A DNA stretch of 64,000 nucleotides, taken from Trichobilharzia regenti (taxonomy: Eukaryota > Platyhelminthes > Trematoda > Strigeidida > Schistosomatidae). The position numbers and the translations under genes were made by a program. This document shows positions 22,626-34,829 of this stretch, one piece after another (the first letter of the stretch is position 1; the number at the start of each line of letters is the position of its first letter). The stretch is from assembly GCA_944472135.2 (NCBI GenBank), contig OX235264.1, forward strand, positions 83,276,319 through 83,340,318, in the 5' to 3' direction. The notes under the pieces were generated by a model that was not told the DNA's origin, ran no database searches, and worked only from the letters and a program-made list of their open reading frames with translations.

Positions 22626-22677
22626 AACCAATTATATGAATTGTTTTGCATAATTGATTTTTTTTAAGAATTAATTT

Positions 22678-23052
22678 GTAGGGGTTTGATTTGTTTTAAG
22701 CTTTGATCATAGGCTGATATCAATTGAAAAAGCATCGAAAACCACCAGGAATTAGTGGACAGCTGTTGCGCCTAGCTTTGGGACTCATAGGCACTACGCA
22801 CCTACCAGATTTCGAATTTAGAACCTTCTGGTTACAAGGCAACCTCGTATACTATGCAGCCACTGGGACTCAACTCAGTGGACCGTTAATTCTAACTTCT
22901 ACTATTTTGCGACTTTAGCGTGATATCTAGCCAATGTCAATAGGTAGTATTTATCCCTACTGCTGATCTGATTGACCCCACTGGTTGCATTTTCTCACTA
23001 GAACTCCGGGCAACTTTATCCTGTAGCCAGTCACTAATGGGCATCAGATTAT
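22678..23052 (-). mobile_element. SINE-A copy, minus strand
   Basis: Minus strand: head with GTCCCAGTGGCTGCATAG and TTGTAACCAGAAGGTTCTAA, body AAGCTAGGCG, tail AGCCTATGATCAAAGC. The 5' leader before the tRNA head reaches CTGATGCCCATTAGTGACTG near 23050. With the partial copy at 22485 the pair is arranged tail to tail. Confidence 0.75.
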
Positions 23053-25187
23053 TTTAAGATTCTCCTAAACAAACAGCCACAACACTTAAAAACATCATTT
23101 ATGGCTTTGTAAGTTTTAGTAAAATCAGAAGTATACTTAACATTTGAATGAGTGATTCGTATTCTCTTTCTTTAGTTTCGTTTTCATTAAGTGGTAAATA
23201 TGGAATACTGTCATTATACAACTTTTTAAACATATTTACAGCAAGATTATTAAACTAAGTGAAATATAGCCAAGATTTTGTGAAGTGAACATTGAAGTTT
23301 AAAAGACTTTTAAACATTGGAAGGTGTTAACAAGAATAATGTTATTTTATCATTCTCAGTCATTTTAGTTAGTGTTAGCGAAATGATCTTAAACTTAGGA
23401 TTGATTTTCCTTATTATTTTAAGGGAATGTAACTTTAAAAGAATGGTCACTGAACAAAGAATACTCTTTACGATAGTTAAAATGTAACTTCACCGTTACA
23501 TTTCAAGAGGTTTTGATTTTTAAGAAAAGAGATGATTTTCGTCAAAGCAATTTGTATAAATTGCTGCTCTATTTAATGAAGTGGTTGATATACGTTTGTC
23601 TTGTGTCTTGAATCTTTATAAAGCCACATTTCATCATACCTTTTTTCCTAGTTTACTAATCATCATAAAATTAAAATATGTCTGCCCAGCACTTTACAGG
23701 TGTATTTATTGTTCACTGGGAGTAACTAGTGTAATGTCCCTGGTCCATAATAGTGCTGACCGAATTCCTTTAACCAACTTTCAATGTGTTCACCAGTCTA
23801 GAAGATCCAGTATCTAGATGGGATTTCTGAATGAGTGCGAGAATATTAGAAGCAACCTGAAAGAAACTCAGGAATTAGGTTTCGCGCTTGTTGACACTTG
23901 TCAACATATCTGTGTGCAGCTTCGAAGGAAATGATGCGTTATCTAAGATTCAAACCATTGCCATTCAGTGAAACAATCTGAAATGTTATAATTAAAAGGA
24001 TTTGGTTAGCATCACTAGGGAGTAAGTTCATCATAGAAACTATTCCTCAGAAAGCAATCAATATAACCATTAAATCTCTACGTGGCCTGCGCTATATAGA
24101 CACAGAATGATAGGAAGCAGACAAAATCGAAGTCAGCCTTTTAAGTCATTGACTGCAGGGTTAGAAGTGGTTATTCCTCAAGTCTAGACTTATTTTACGT
24201 TACGGTCAGGAAATAATTTCACCGGCCAACTTTTTGTCCCTTTTATAACCTTGGGCGAATCGAAAACCACTCAGAACAGTTTATTGTCTGTTGACTTGGA
24301 CGAGTTTTAATGTGGTTGAAAATGCATGTCCGTTACCGATTCTCTCATCCTTCCATTACACCTACATTTCGTCAATTTTTTCTTCAAGGGGAAGTATTGA
24401 CAACACACTTATCATGTGAATGAAGTATCATTTTGAAATCACAGAGAAGATTTGCAGCCTGAACGGATGTTCTTGGTTGTGTTCGTACTTTTCTTTCTTT
24501 TCAACTCTGAAGATGTAATCTAGAATCAAAATAAAGGTTTTGTAGTTGAGCTGTCTACCCAGAGAATCAAACAACACGAAATACAGCATTGTCTGTATTT
24601 GGATGACAGTGACTAAGAGCAGAAGTTAGGATGCACACTTTGTCCTATTTCAGACATATCACCTCTGTGTACCTGCATCTTTAGGTAATGATGGTGTTCT
24701 CACTGAGACTTAAACACAGCATCGATTATATCGACTGCCAAAGAGTTATCCACTAATTCACTGGGTCACATGAGCCACGTCTTACATAATGTCTTAGTGA
24801 GAATGATGAGATAAGACCAAAAATAAGTGAGGATTAAGGAAGGTGATAACTGTCACTGCTCTTAGTAATATAATCAGATGAAGTAACGTCTATTTGAGAC
24901 GTTCGAAAATCAGTTGGACTGTCAAACCCAGGTAAACATGGATGGAAGGCTACCATTGTCGTTTGAAAAGAAATCTAATAATTCATTATAAATAATTTAA
25001 ATTAATCCCAGTGTGTTAAGAAAATCAAGACAAGATTTCTCTGGACGTTTCGCCGTGTAAGCCACAGCTTCTTCAGCAGATTTATTCAGATTTTTACTAA
25101 TCATCAAAATATATAGTCAATAATTTTTACATAAAATGAGGGAATTCCCTCACCGGATATAATTTCTTTATAAAACCATATATATAC
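23053..25187. other. No recognised gene; possible decayed tRNA-like SINE
   Basis: At about 24640-24790 the minus strand has ACCCAGTGAATTAGTGGATA and GTTTAAGTCTCAG, which resemble eroded A and B boxes; this is weak. The rest carries no legible motif. Confidence 0.3.
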
Positions 25188-25240
25188 AATTGTACAGCCT
25201 GATAATAAATTCGTTGAAAAGAGTCTCTTCGCTGAAAATT
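25188..25240 (+). ncRNA. Hammerhead-like motif, solitary PLE arm
   Basis: Reads TGTACAGC, CTGATAATAAATTCGTT, GAAA, AGAGTCTCTT, C, GCTG. Helices I (CAGC/GCTG) and III (AAGA/TCTT) are intact and the first core strand is CUGAUAA, one base from CUGAUGA. No PLE coding sequence is adjacent. Confidence 0.5.
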
Positions 25241-25442
25241 GTGTTCTTAATGGTAGTACAATGGGAATTATTAAATTATTGAAAAAATAACACACACACA
25301 CGCATACAAATCTAATTTTTACAAATCAACTATAGAAGAGTAAACACAACAACAATTTGACATTAGTCATTACAAATATATGTGAGGACTGCTTACATAC
25401 TTCTGTTGGTAAAAAAATGTCCATGGACAAATGACCTTCAAA

Positions 25443-25845
25443 TAAAGTGACTTCATTTACCAACAGCTGTCTTCCCTCTTTCAAGATCAGATGGCCAGTC
25501 AGAAAAGATCAGCAACAGGGATCTCTGGCAGTGAGCGAACCAACCAGGAACCGATTGCGAAACAAATAGGCAGGAAGAAATGGAGATGGATTGGCTGGCC
25601 ATACTCTGAGGAAACCATCAAGTGACATCACTAGACAAGCCATTTCTTGAGTGGAACCCGAAAGGGAAGCGGTGAATTGGTCGTCAGTGTGAGGGTGACT
25701 TGGAGGAGGTCATGTGAAGAGGAGATGAAAGCATGTGGGCAGACTTGGAGCGGGGTGAAAAAGTTGGCAGAAAACAGAAGGCAATGGAGACGCGCGGCTG
25801 AAGCCCTATGTTCCTCTAGGAATTAAAGGATATAATAATAAAATA
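25443..25845 (+). mobile_element. RTE copy 4, 3' end only
   Basis: Matches the last 400 bp of copy 8: AGATCAGATGGCCAG, AAGAAATGGAGATGGATTGG, and the terminal GCTGAAGCCCTATGTTCCTC, TAGGAATTAAAGGATA with an (ATA)n tail. Severe 5' truncation is usual for target-primed retrotransposition. Confidence 0.9.
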
Positions 25846-27198
25846 CCAAAACTATCGTCAGTTATCATGCCTCTTATTCATAAATTACTTAATTTTGCTT
25901 ATCTTAATTAGCCGTCAATTTCTTTATTTTGTAGGAACCGACAAGGAAATCATAGTACTCAAAATGTACTGCGCAAACACACGATATTTTTGAACTCAGC
26001 GTCATTTTTGAAAAGAATATTGAAATTCATTAAGCGAACTTTCCATTGTAAATGATGATATCACCTGACTTTTCTTGAATAGCAAAGGAACGAAGTGAAT
26101 ATTTTCCTCAGCCCCACTTGGATTACTTTTATTGACTGTTAGATACAACCAAATATAAAGTCTGATTTTATTTCTCTGTTGAAAAATAATGGCTTCTATT
26201 ATAGCAGATACAATTAAGGTTGTGCTTGGATGGTTGCTGAATCGCTGATATGTATCATTACTTACTACTCACATTAACTTTGGCAACCTTGACAAAACGT
26301 ATTCATAGTAGTTTAAAATGAAGTCATTTTATTTCATAGGTCTTTGTCAGCTGCAGAATATTTGAACTTATAGAAACGCTTATAGAAAAATGAAGATAAG
26401 ATAATTCAGTGTTTTATTGATGACAGTTGAAATGTTATAAACTAAGTAATTCAAAATGTAAACATCACAACATTTAGTTGAAGTCAATGTCAGTTCGTTT
26501 CCATTTCAAAGTATAAAGATAGGACGAGTAAAAAACACAGAAAGTACAAAGATAGCAAAAGCCGTTAGCTTGCAAAACTACGTAACAACCCAGGGAAATT
26601 ATCGATTATAAATCAACTCACTGGACTGAAATTGGTGATATAGGCGGCGAGGTGGTCGACTTAATTAAAATCTAAATGCAGTTGGCAAGTCAGCGAAAAA
26701 CTGATGACATTCTCTTTCTATATCCATATGTTTGGTTAGAGAGGTTTGGTTGCAATCATTTCATGAAAGTGTAAAAAATATTAGTGTCCTTTGAACATTT
26801 GGTATTTAACAAATTTAGAAGAACTGATGAGATGTTTCATATTCATGAGGTGTCTTGTAAATATCTGCTTCCATTTAGGCATGAATTTCCTAGGATATGC
26901 TCAGAAAACTGGATAGAATTCTTAATTCTTTCCTTTCAGTGTAGTTGCTACCACAAATTCATAGAAATTTATAAACAAAGTCGGAGATGACATCAGTAGG
27001 GTATTTTGCTGGTTTAGATTATTTTAATGAGCAGGTGATGCTGTATGGGGACACAAGCACGGCTGTAAGAAAACATTCTACTATTCTCTTGTCAGTCGCT
27101 TGGAATGTTGAGTATCCTTTGAAAGACAGACAAATAAAGACTTTCTTCTTTTCAAAATAGTCCTCAGTTGATAAGCGCCTGAGAATTCGGTCTATCTT
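25846..27198. other. No recognised feature
   Basis: AT-rich; no coding motif or shared repeat was seen. Confidence 0.4.
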
Positions 27199-27665
27199 TA
27201 TTATTATGATTATTGTTCCCTTGGGTTCCTAGTGGAACATAGGGCTTCAACTCCACGTCTCCACTTGCTTCTGTCTTCTGCTGTACTTTTCACCTGCATC
27301 CATGTTAGTCTATACTGTTTCAACTCCCGTCTCTTCACACGATCTCCTCTATGTCACCCTTGCACTGACGTCCCACTCACCGCTTGCTTCCCTTTCAGCC
27401 TGGTTCCACTTGAGCAATTGCCTGACGTACGCACGATGTCACCCAGCAGCCTCCTCAGCCAGTGTCCAATCCATCTCCACTTTCTCCTGTATATTTGTTG
27501 GTTGGCTATTGGTTTGTTCTTGTTTTGTTTGTTCCATAGTTTCTTATTGGTGATTCTTTCCGGCCATCTGATCTTCAGTAGAGAGCCAGCGAAGACAGTT
27601 GTTGATAAAGGTCTGCAATAGCCTGTTGGAAATATTCTTTGTGACCTGATCCGGTCGTTCTTACC
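27199..27665 (-). mobile_element. RTE copy 5, 3' end only, copy 1 subfamily
   Basis: The minus strand ends CCACTAGGAACCCAAGGGAA with an (AAT)n tail, the variant terminus seen in copy 1 and not the CCTCTAGGAA form of copies 4 and 6-9. The C-terminal RT text is scattered over several frames. Its length, about 465 bp, indicates 5' truncation. Confidence 0.85.
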
Positions 27666-28868
27666 TTATCGAAATTCATTTAGGGGACTACACTTGTTAC
27701 ATCCATAGTAAATGTATACAGGATAACTACTGAAAGATTTCCTGGAACTTTTGACAGAAAGAATGGCAGGCAATTTCCAATACAACTGTCACTAGTGTGA
27801 AGAACAGATTGAACTATCACACTAGACTGTTGGTTAACGGAGAGGTGAAGAAGAATATAATCAGTTCCACCATACCTTAACTTTGCAGTAAAAGTATGAC
27901 AGTCCCAGATATGGATCAAAGAAAATAATAATCGATTTTTCAATGTATTGAAAAGAGAAATTTAATCTCAAGTGGTTGACTGCAATCTTTTTAAAAAATT
28001 ATTTACAAAATTATCTTGATTGACTTAGTTAATTTTAATTCTCCTAAATTGTTTGCTACGCCTCTCTTTGAACTAATCTTCCAGGGATTTATTCACTTTT
28101 TAATACTTCAAAATGTTATTTTCCTATCATATATTGCAGATTAAGTTAGACCATGATCCTGACAATAATCATAATATTAATGCATACAATAGGTATGATG
28201 AAATTAAGCAGATAATTATTGTCTAGAATTTTATTTCACTGTCTGAAGCATAAATGCATATTTCATATGGTGGTTTGTATAAAGAACAAACTTAGAGATT
28301 TTATGGTCAAGATAAAAATGAATGCAGATTATAAAACCTCAGTTTTCTTTAAAGCATACACAATGCATAAAATAACCAGTATTTCAATGAAATCAGTGTC
28401 AATAAAAGACCAGCTAATTATGGAATGTTTCATTTGGATGCATTAAAACTAGGATAATTACGAGGGTACATTTCAACTATACTTAAATTATATTTACTAT
28501 AGAAATTCATCCTACACGCTTAAGTTGTAAAATGCAGTAGCAGTAGTAATCATTCAGAGAGACACCTGCCATAGACATTTATTGGGCATGATATCCATGA
28601 AAGAAGACTGTATTGCAAGGATGAAATCTATTTTAAACGACTCACTGAGGTTCTTAGGAAATACTGATACAGGTCATAAGGTGGACATCATGAAACTGTT
28701 TAAAATTATCAGTTAACAAAGTGTCCAGTTCTCCTCAAGTTTGCTGAAGCAATTGCTATGAAATGTCAGAAGCTCGATATATGTGTTCAGAAAGAAGCAG
28801 TTATTAGTCTTCGTTTGTCATCGTAACTGGTTGACTTAACTCTCTCTCTTCATGTAACCACATAATCT
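27666..28868. other. No recognised feature
   Basis: Several short open frames without motifs. Nothing supports a host exon. Confidence 0.4.
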
Positions 28869-28869
28869 T

Positions 28870-30813
28870 TTGCAATTAGCCTCTTTCCTTTTCTCAACAA
28901 ATCGGCCACCATGGATAAATAGACAAGCTATAACACTCCTGAGACGGAGAAAAAGGTTCTGGAATCTCTTTGTTTCTACTGGGCTACAGCAGTTCCGGCT
29001 GAAATACTGTGAAACCAGAAACCAGTGTAAAACTTTGATCCACCAGTCAAGGATAGCTTACGAAACCCAGTTAGTTAAAAGTTCACCAGGCTGCCCAAAA
29101 AGACTCTTCTCATATATCAAGAGAAGAACACGTAAGAGTGATGCTATCCCACCTCTTATGCTTGAAGATGACCAGACAAACATGGCTGAGGATAACTTGA
29201 CTAAGGCTGAGGCTTTGTCCAAGCACTTTAGTCAAGTATTCTCTGATAATATTGATACCAGCTTTGTAAATTTTCCAAAAGGTAACTTGAAAATGGCACC
29301 CTTATACATTGGAAAGGATACTGTCCTAAAGTGGCTTCTAAGGCTCAATCCTGGTAAGTCCAGTGGCCCTGATGAACTCCACCCACGTATATTAACAGCA
29401 TTGGCTGAAAGCATAGCCGAGCCATTGTCGGTAATCTTCAATATGTCTCTGGACCAGTCTAAATGTCCAAGAGACTGGAAAGATGCCATCATTAGTCCGG
29501 TCTTCAAAACCGGATCTAGAAACTTAGTTCAGAACTATCGTCCTGTTAGTTTGACCAGTATTGTTGTTAAACTACTAGAAAGAATAATTCGTGATGCTAT
29601 CATTCAGTTCATTGAAGGGAACAAACTTTTCGCTGTGGAACAGCACGGTTTTAGAGCAGGTCATTCTTGCTTGACCAACCTTCTTTTGGCCAGAGAAAGT
29701 TGGGCAAGCTCAGCTGATGCTAATATACCGGTGGATGCCATATTCATAGACCTTAGCAAGGCGTTTGACAGGGTTTCTCATTCAGGTCTTCTAGTAAAGT
29801 TAGGTAGTCTGGGAATCAATAAAGTGGTTACCGACTGGATTCAAGACTTTCTAAAGGACAGAAGACAAAGAGTACGAGTTAACGGGGTTTTATCAACATG
29901 GGAATCGGTTAAGAGTGGCGTTCCTCAGGGTACAATTCTAGGCCCACTTCTTTTCCTGATTTATGTTAATGAGATTCCATCGGTAGTTAAGTCATCCTGC
30001 TTACTGTTTGCTGATGACATCAAGATATGGAGGGCTTTGCACGATGACAGTGATCAACTTGCTTTGCAGGAAGATTTAAACTTGTTAAGTGATTGGTGTA
30101 AGCACTGGGCCTTGGAGATTAACTTAAGCAAGAGTGTAGTTATGCATGTATCCCATAGTCACGTGCACAATTACTCAATGAATGGCATTACTCTCCCAGT
30201 GGTCACTGAGTACAAGGACTTGGGAGTGGTTGTGCAGCATGACTTGAAAACAGCAACAAACTGTAGAACTGCAGCCACTAAGGGTTTTCGAATGTTATGG
30301 GCCATACGCAAGGCTTTTGCGAACTTTGACGCTGATATATTTCGTATATTATATCCGACTTATATCAGACCTCATTTGGAATATGGGATCCAGGCAGCGA
30401 GCCCGTGTTTCAAATACGAAATAGACTTATTAGAAAGGGTGCAAAGAGTAGGAACTAAGCTAATAAAGGGTTTCTCAACCCTGTCATATGAGGAGAGGTT
30501 AAGTCGACTGGGTTTATTTCCACTGTCATACAGACGACTTAGGGGTGACCTAATACTAGCATACCGTATCCTAAGAAATGATTTTGGAGCTAATTTATCT
30601 AAATTATTTCTTCCTTCTAGCACCAACCAATTGCGAGGACATCACCTCAAGGTTCAAAAACCACGGTCGAATCGTCTGCGTCTGGAAATCCGTTTTTCGC
30701 ATCGAATTGTGAACCATTGGAACTCCCTACCGGAACACGTCGTATCAGCGCCATCCGTTGATTCATTCAAGGCGAGATTGGACCTCCTGTATGCAATAAA
30801 TCGAAAGGATTAA
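28870..30813 (+). CDS. CR1/Jockey-like reverse transcriptase, 5'-truncated, unbroken frame
   Basis: 647 codons are open. The frame enters at TTG because the element is 5'-truncated; no proper ATG start and no endonuclease domain are present. Domains in order: a pre-RT segment (PPWINRQAITLLRRRKRFWN), GKSSGPDELHPRIL near 160, NYRPVSLTSIVVKLLERII near 220, motif A FIDLSKAFDRVSH near 295 with the catalytic Asp, motif B SGVPQGTILGPLLF near 350, motif C LLFADDIKIW near 375 with the Asp pair, then YKDLGVVVQ. The C-terminal VNHWNSLPEHVVSAPSVDSF motif is typical of CR1 and Jockey-type elements. All catalytic residues are intact, which is unique in this window. SR1-type schistosome elements are of this clade; the exact family is not assigned. 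Confidence 0.9.
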   Translation: MQLASFLFSTNRPPWINRQAITLLRRRKRFWNLFVSTGLQQFRLKYCETRNQCKTLIHQSRIAYETQLVKSSPGCPKRLFSYIKRRTRKSDAIPPLMLEDDQTNMAEDNLTKAEALSKHFSQVFSDNIDTSFVNFPKGNLKMAPLYIGKDTVLKWLLRLNPGKSSGPDELHPRILTALAESIAEPLSVIFNMSLDQSKCPRDWKDAIISPVFKTGSRNLVQNYRPVSLTSIVVKLLERIIRDAIIQFIEGNKLFAVEQHGFRAGHSCLTNLLLARESWASSADANIPVDAIFIDLSKAFDRVSHSGLLVKLGSLGINKVVTDWIQDFLKDRRQRVRVNGVLSTWESVKSGVPQGTILGPLLFLIYVNEIPSVVKSSCLLFADDIKIWRALHDDSDQLALQEDLNLLSDWCKHWALEINLSKSVVMHVSHSHVHNYSMNGITLPVVTEYKDLGVVVQHDLKTATNCRTAATKGFRMLWAIRKAFANFDADIFRILYPTYIRPHLEYGIQAASPCFKYEIDLLERVQRVGTKLIKGFSTLSYEERLSRLGLFPLSYRRLRGDLILAYRILRNDFGANLSKLFLPSSTNQLRGHHLKVQKPRSNRLRLEIRFSHRIVNHWNSLPEHVVSAPSVDSFKARLDLLYAINRKD

Positions 30814-30868
30814 CACAGGCATATAGCCTACTATCCTAAATAAATTGTAAACTGTAAACTGTAAAAAC
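30814..30868 (+). repeat. 3' UTR and short-repeat terminus of the CR1-like element
   Basis: Only about 30 bp after the stop the sequence reads AATAAATTGTAAAC, TGTAAAC, TGTAAAAAC, a tandem heptamer. CR1-clade elements typically end in short tandem repeats instead of poly(A), in agreement with the RT. Confidence 0.75.
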
Positions 30869-30885
30869 TTTGCTTGTTTCATGTT

Positions 30886-31262
30886 ATTCTGATGCTCACT
30901 AGCGACTAGCCGTATTCAGGCAGTGACCTTGGACTGTAGTGGGGAGCCGTGACCAGCAGGATACAGCAGGTTGAAGGTGAGGCAGTAACTCATCGAAGAA
31001 GACATTGCGAAGTGGTCGCGCTATGTCATGAATTGGCAGAAGTTAAAATTCATGGGCCATTGGATCGAGACCCCAGTGACTGAATGGTCTACAAGCTCGC
31101 CTTGTAACCTGAAGGTCCTTGGTTCGAACCCCAGTGTGTGGGGGCTGATGAAGAGTCCCACACTAGGCTGATGGGGCAGCTATCCAGTACTCACAGGTGG
31201 TTTTCAAATTGTTCCAATCGTCAGCTCATGATTAAAACAAAATCCCTACGGAAACCAATAAT
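30886..31262 (+). mobile_element. SINE-A, nearly full length
   Basis: The 5' leader starts GATGCTCACTAGCGACTAGC. The tRNA-like head follows: ACTGAATGGTCTACAAGCTC, GCCTTGTAACC, CCTTGGTTCGAACCCC. Then come GAAGAGTCCCACACTAGG, GTCAGCTCATGATTAAAAC and the tail AATCCCTACGGAAACCAATA. It lies immediately behind the CR1-like terminus. Confidence 0.85.
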
Positions 31263-32050
31263 ACTAGGTCAGTTGAACTCAGCTTTTTAGCTGCTCATCT
31301 TCGTATTCACGCCTCTTCTATATTACGTTACTCTTTCGCTATGGTGGCCAAGCCCTTACTTTTTATTTAAATTTCAATCTTCTGTGTATAAACTGCTTAA
31401 GTATAATTTCTAAGCACTGTTTATTAAGTTTGAAGTCTCCTGTCAACTAACATCAGATCACATTTGCAAGTGTGTTAAAACTGTTCTGTAAGTAAACTTA
31501 ATTCACTGAATTGGGATCTACGCAACTTACAAGAAGCTGACGAAATAAACAACAATGCCATCTTGTTCTACACAAAACACTGTTTTTACTTTACCCAAAT
31601 TCATAAAAGGGGAATAATTATTTGAAGGAAATCTGGTACAGGTTGGTGTAGTTGATTGCAGTGACTCTGCTAAGTAGAAAATGGATTACTTAAAAATTAT
31701 GAAGTCAGTAAAAATTATATTCTTGACTTTATAAAGACTTACACCTGAACGATCTACATGTGGAGTGAGAACGCTTTCATTATTGGGAAATAGTTATTTT
31801 CTAAGCGTCTAATTATTTTTACGTGAAAGATAGTTGTATTATCGTTAGTAAATGTAACCTTTTTTTAAAAAGCATAATTTTCAGATCTTAACGAATTCTA
31901 TTTTCATAATTAGCTGTGTAACTTGTTATCCTGATTTACACATAAACTAAATATGGGTTGCTGTAGTAGAGCGTAAAGGGTTTTTTAAATGGTGTAGATA
32001 TTTTACTCTTTGCTCTTCAAACATTACTTATCTAGTCTCCAATGTAACTA
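31263..32050. other. No recognised feature
   Basis: No LTR or coding motif belonging to the neighbouring Gypsy element could be recognised here. Confidence 0.4.
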
Positions 32051-32062
32051 CAGTAATCATCA

Positions 32063-32640
32063 TCAGTAGACCATGTTAGGGATTAGAATTTTCTCTATTC
32101 TTGGAAAGTTTTTACATAGACTATCAATCAACACAGGGAACTGTGGCTTAACATTTCCAATTGTGATTTTGGTATTTATGAAAATCTCGATTATTACCAA
32201 TGTAAATTTCGTCACAAACCGACATAAATGTGTGCTATTTTGAATGCTGAAGGTATTACAGATGTGAGCAATAAGTTGGCTGTCGAAAGTAGCGCCTTGG
32301 TCGGAGTGTAAAAAGAGTGCGCTACCAAAAAAGGGCACACATGTGTCAATGGATGCGCAACCAGTCTTCATTACACCTTGCTGCTGCAGTTTCGCACCAC
32401 TTAGTAAGATAGTCACAGATGAACAGAATGTATCTGTTACCCCGTTTCTACGCTATAATTGGTCCCATGACGTCTATTCCCATTCGCCGTTTCGTGGTTT
32501 CTTTTAACATTTGTACTAAATGTGCCCATTATATTTGCGAAGGTTGCTTGATTTGGGCACACATACCCCAAATGCTGCAGATTCAGTTTTTTCACCTACC
32601 AGCGTGACCTCTTGACATTTTATGTGTGGAACTAGGAAAC
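32063..32640 (-). pseudogene. Gypsy integrase, broken
   Basis: From 32640 down: CSICGVCAQIKQPSQ (the Cys pair of the zinc-binding N-terminus), GIDVMGPII, RGNRYILFICDYLTKWCE (first catalytic Asp within DYLTKW), then LHSDQGATFDSQLIAHICN (second Asp, the HSDxG motif). Stops interrupt near 32455 and elsewhere. The catalytic Glu region is not legible. Confidence 0.8.
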
Positions 32641-32879
32641 CACGAGATAAAGACGGTATCAGTATGTAGAGAACGTCATTTATCAGTCGTAACAGTTCTC
32701 ATTTAGTAAAAATGCGCCGCGTCATGATGGACGAACCCCGTATCTCTCCACCTGATGGCTTATTATTCCTATGAAATTGGCGTAAGCAAATAGGCCACAC
32801 ACAGTAATGCCAAAAGGACGTCTATTCCTGTGTCAAGTACAACAATCAGCGTAGTAAAAAAAATTGGTAGACTAGTGAT

Positions 32880-34010
32880 GATGTCTTTATTGATATGTCG
32901 AGGTCTTGGTCAGTACTCACCGGTGAAATCAAACTCTCGCAAGCGTTTCTGCCAACAGCCTACCTGGCCTTCTAGTGCTCAACATATTTGGAGACACTGT
33001 AATCAAGAATGACCAATGCTCACTCGAAAAAGTGCCGAGGAAACCCCTAAGAAAATGTATGAGAGCAGGCATTTCCCTTCTCTCAGTAGAATAGCGTGTT
33101 CGCCAAGCCTACAACTGCCATATACACTGCCGACTATCAGCTGCCAGTTAAAAGAGGACGGCCCCTATAGCAATGGAACTTACGTCAGTATCCAAAAGAG
33201 CCAGTAGGCGGAGATGTTCCTGGAAATTTCAGAGTGGATGATAATGTCAGGTTTGTGTTTAACTCGTCAAATGCTTGTTGACAATCACTATCCATAAAAA
33301 TTTGACTCCATTTTCTGTCAGTCAATGAAGAGTTAATGCAAGGGAGGCGAAGCCAGGGAAGAACCACAGACAATGCGATGTCAACCTCAGGATCGAGGTA
33401 TAGCCCATTCGGTAACATGATGGGTTTTCTCTGGATCTGTCTGAATACCCTCGAGCGAAATACGGTGGCCCCAAAACGTTTACTTCTCTTTGTGGAAAAG
33501 TACATTTAGAGGGTTTTAACTCTAGTTCATTCGTTCTTAACCGTTTAAAGACGGTTCTTAAGTTATCAATGTGATATTCTGTAGACTTCTCAAAGATAGT
33601 TACATCGTCAAGAAAAATGAAACACTTATGCGGAAGTAGCCTATCCAAAACCACCTGCATTATACAATCTGAAGGACATGGTTTAGAATTAATGTAGTCC
33701 AGTCGGTAAAATAAATGTGATTTTTGGACAATCTTTAGGATGCACTTCTACCTATCAGTACGCAGAAGCGAGATCTGGAGGCAAAGAACAATTGAGCGCT
33801 GGTTAATGTATCTGTCGTTGTGTATATTTGAAGGATTTAAAAGAAATGGCATCTCTTGGAGGCGCCTAGTTTACGATATTCAACACACATTCAGATCGAA
33901 CCGCCCTTCTTATTTACTAAGACAAAAGGCGACGCCCATGGAGAGTGTGAGAGCACGATAATCTTCTTGTTCAGTTTGTCTTGTATCAGACTGTCTGACT
34001 GGAGCAGATT
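32880..34010 (-). pseudogene. Gypsy reverse transcriptase and RNase H, broken
   Basis: Near 34000-33900 lies KKIIVLSHSPWASPFVLVNK, the opening of Gypsy RT. At 33660-33505 is CFIFLDDVTIFEKSTEYHI with the catalytic LDD, then KRLRTNELELKPSKCTF. The connection follows in another frame (GLYLDPEVDI, DCQQAFDELNTNLT), and near 33185 is DTDVSSIAIGAVLF, the start of RNase H. The region between the opening and LDD lacks a clear motif A. Confidence 0.8.
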
Positions 34011-34252
34011 GTGAACGGGAATCTAGCTGAATGGCTGACTCACAAGTCAGTGAATGCCAGTATCAATACGGTGTTTTACAATATCATTGCTTCCTGAGTT
34101 ATTCACCCCATCAAATGCGTCGGAAAACTCTTCTGTTAACGTCACGATTTACCCAATAATACTGTGAGGGATGGATGGATTGACAGAAACTCTGTTTAGG
34201 ATAGATTATAAGGTTAACCTTGACTTATAACAGATCGGTTGTTGAGTGCGAT

Positions 34253-34760
34253 TTAAGGGTATGATGATTGATTCAGTGTTAACCTTTGAGTGGGGATGAC
34301 TTCTGTGGAATTGAAACATGGAGTGAGGAAGTCCATACCGAGGATCAAATCCCACGTAATCTTTTTACAGATGGGGAACTGATGAGATACATTAAGATCT
34401 CCAAGCTTCTCTTGTATGCTAATAGAAATCCGAGCATCTTTCTTGGCTGCTACCAACACAGTGTTTGGGTGGGTGCTAGTCGCGAGTATTGGGGTAAACG
34501 CCTGAGGAAAGAAGCCTTGATAAGGAACACTGATACACTAGTATTCAAAAGTATTTTGGTAGGCACTCCATTTATGTATCCGCTCACCACTATAAGAAGA
34601 GGACTTACTTCGCTGGAAGCTGCGACTCTGTCCAAACTGCCGCACCTTCGTATGAAACCTTCTACAATAGTAACAGTTTGACTGACTGGTGTTTCTACGT
34701 TATTGTCTGTTACTTGCAGGAGTTCAGTCATCTGACTTGCTGACATAGACTGTAGTAGGT
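34253..34760 (-). pseudogene. Gypsy aspartic protease, active site altered
   Basis: It reads SGYINGVPTKILLNTSVSVF, LIKASFLRRL. Retrotransposon proteases have LLDTGAS at this place, so the catalytic Asp-Thr-Gly is replaced by Asn-Thr-Ser. After a frame change, WDLILGMDFL matches the conserved ILGxDFL. It would be catalytically dead. Confidence 0.75.
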
Positions 34761-34829
34761 TCTGCTGGAATTTTACATATGGAGCTGTTGTGAGGAACTG
34801 AGGTATTGTTTTCTGCATCTATAAAAGGA

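Larger units (their letters stand above)
32063..34818 (-). mobile_element. Decayed Ty3/Gypsy retrotransposon (pol region)
   Basis: On the minus strand the order is protease, reverse transcriptase, RNase H, integrase, which is the Ty3/Gypsy order and excludes Copia. All frames are broken. No gag zinc knuckle and no LTR pair were identified at either side. Confidence 0.8.

Noticed and set aside
25520..25535. CRISPR-like or satellite array
   Set aside because: No tandem array of spaced identical repeats was found anywhere; the repeated 30-60 bp blocks are dispersed transposon ends.
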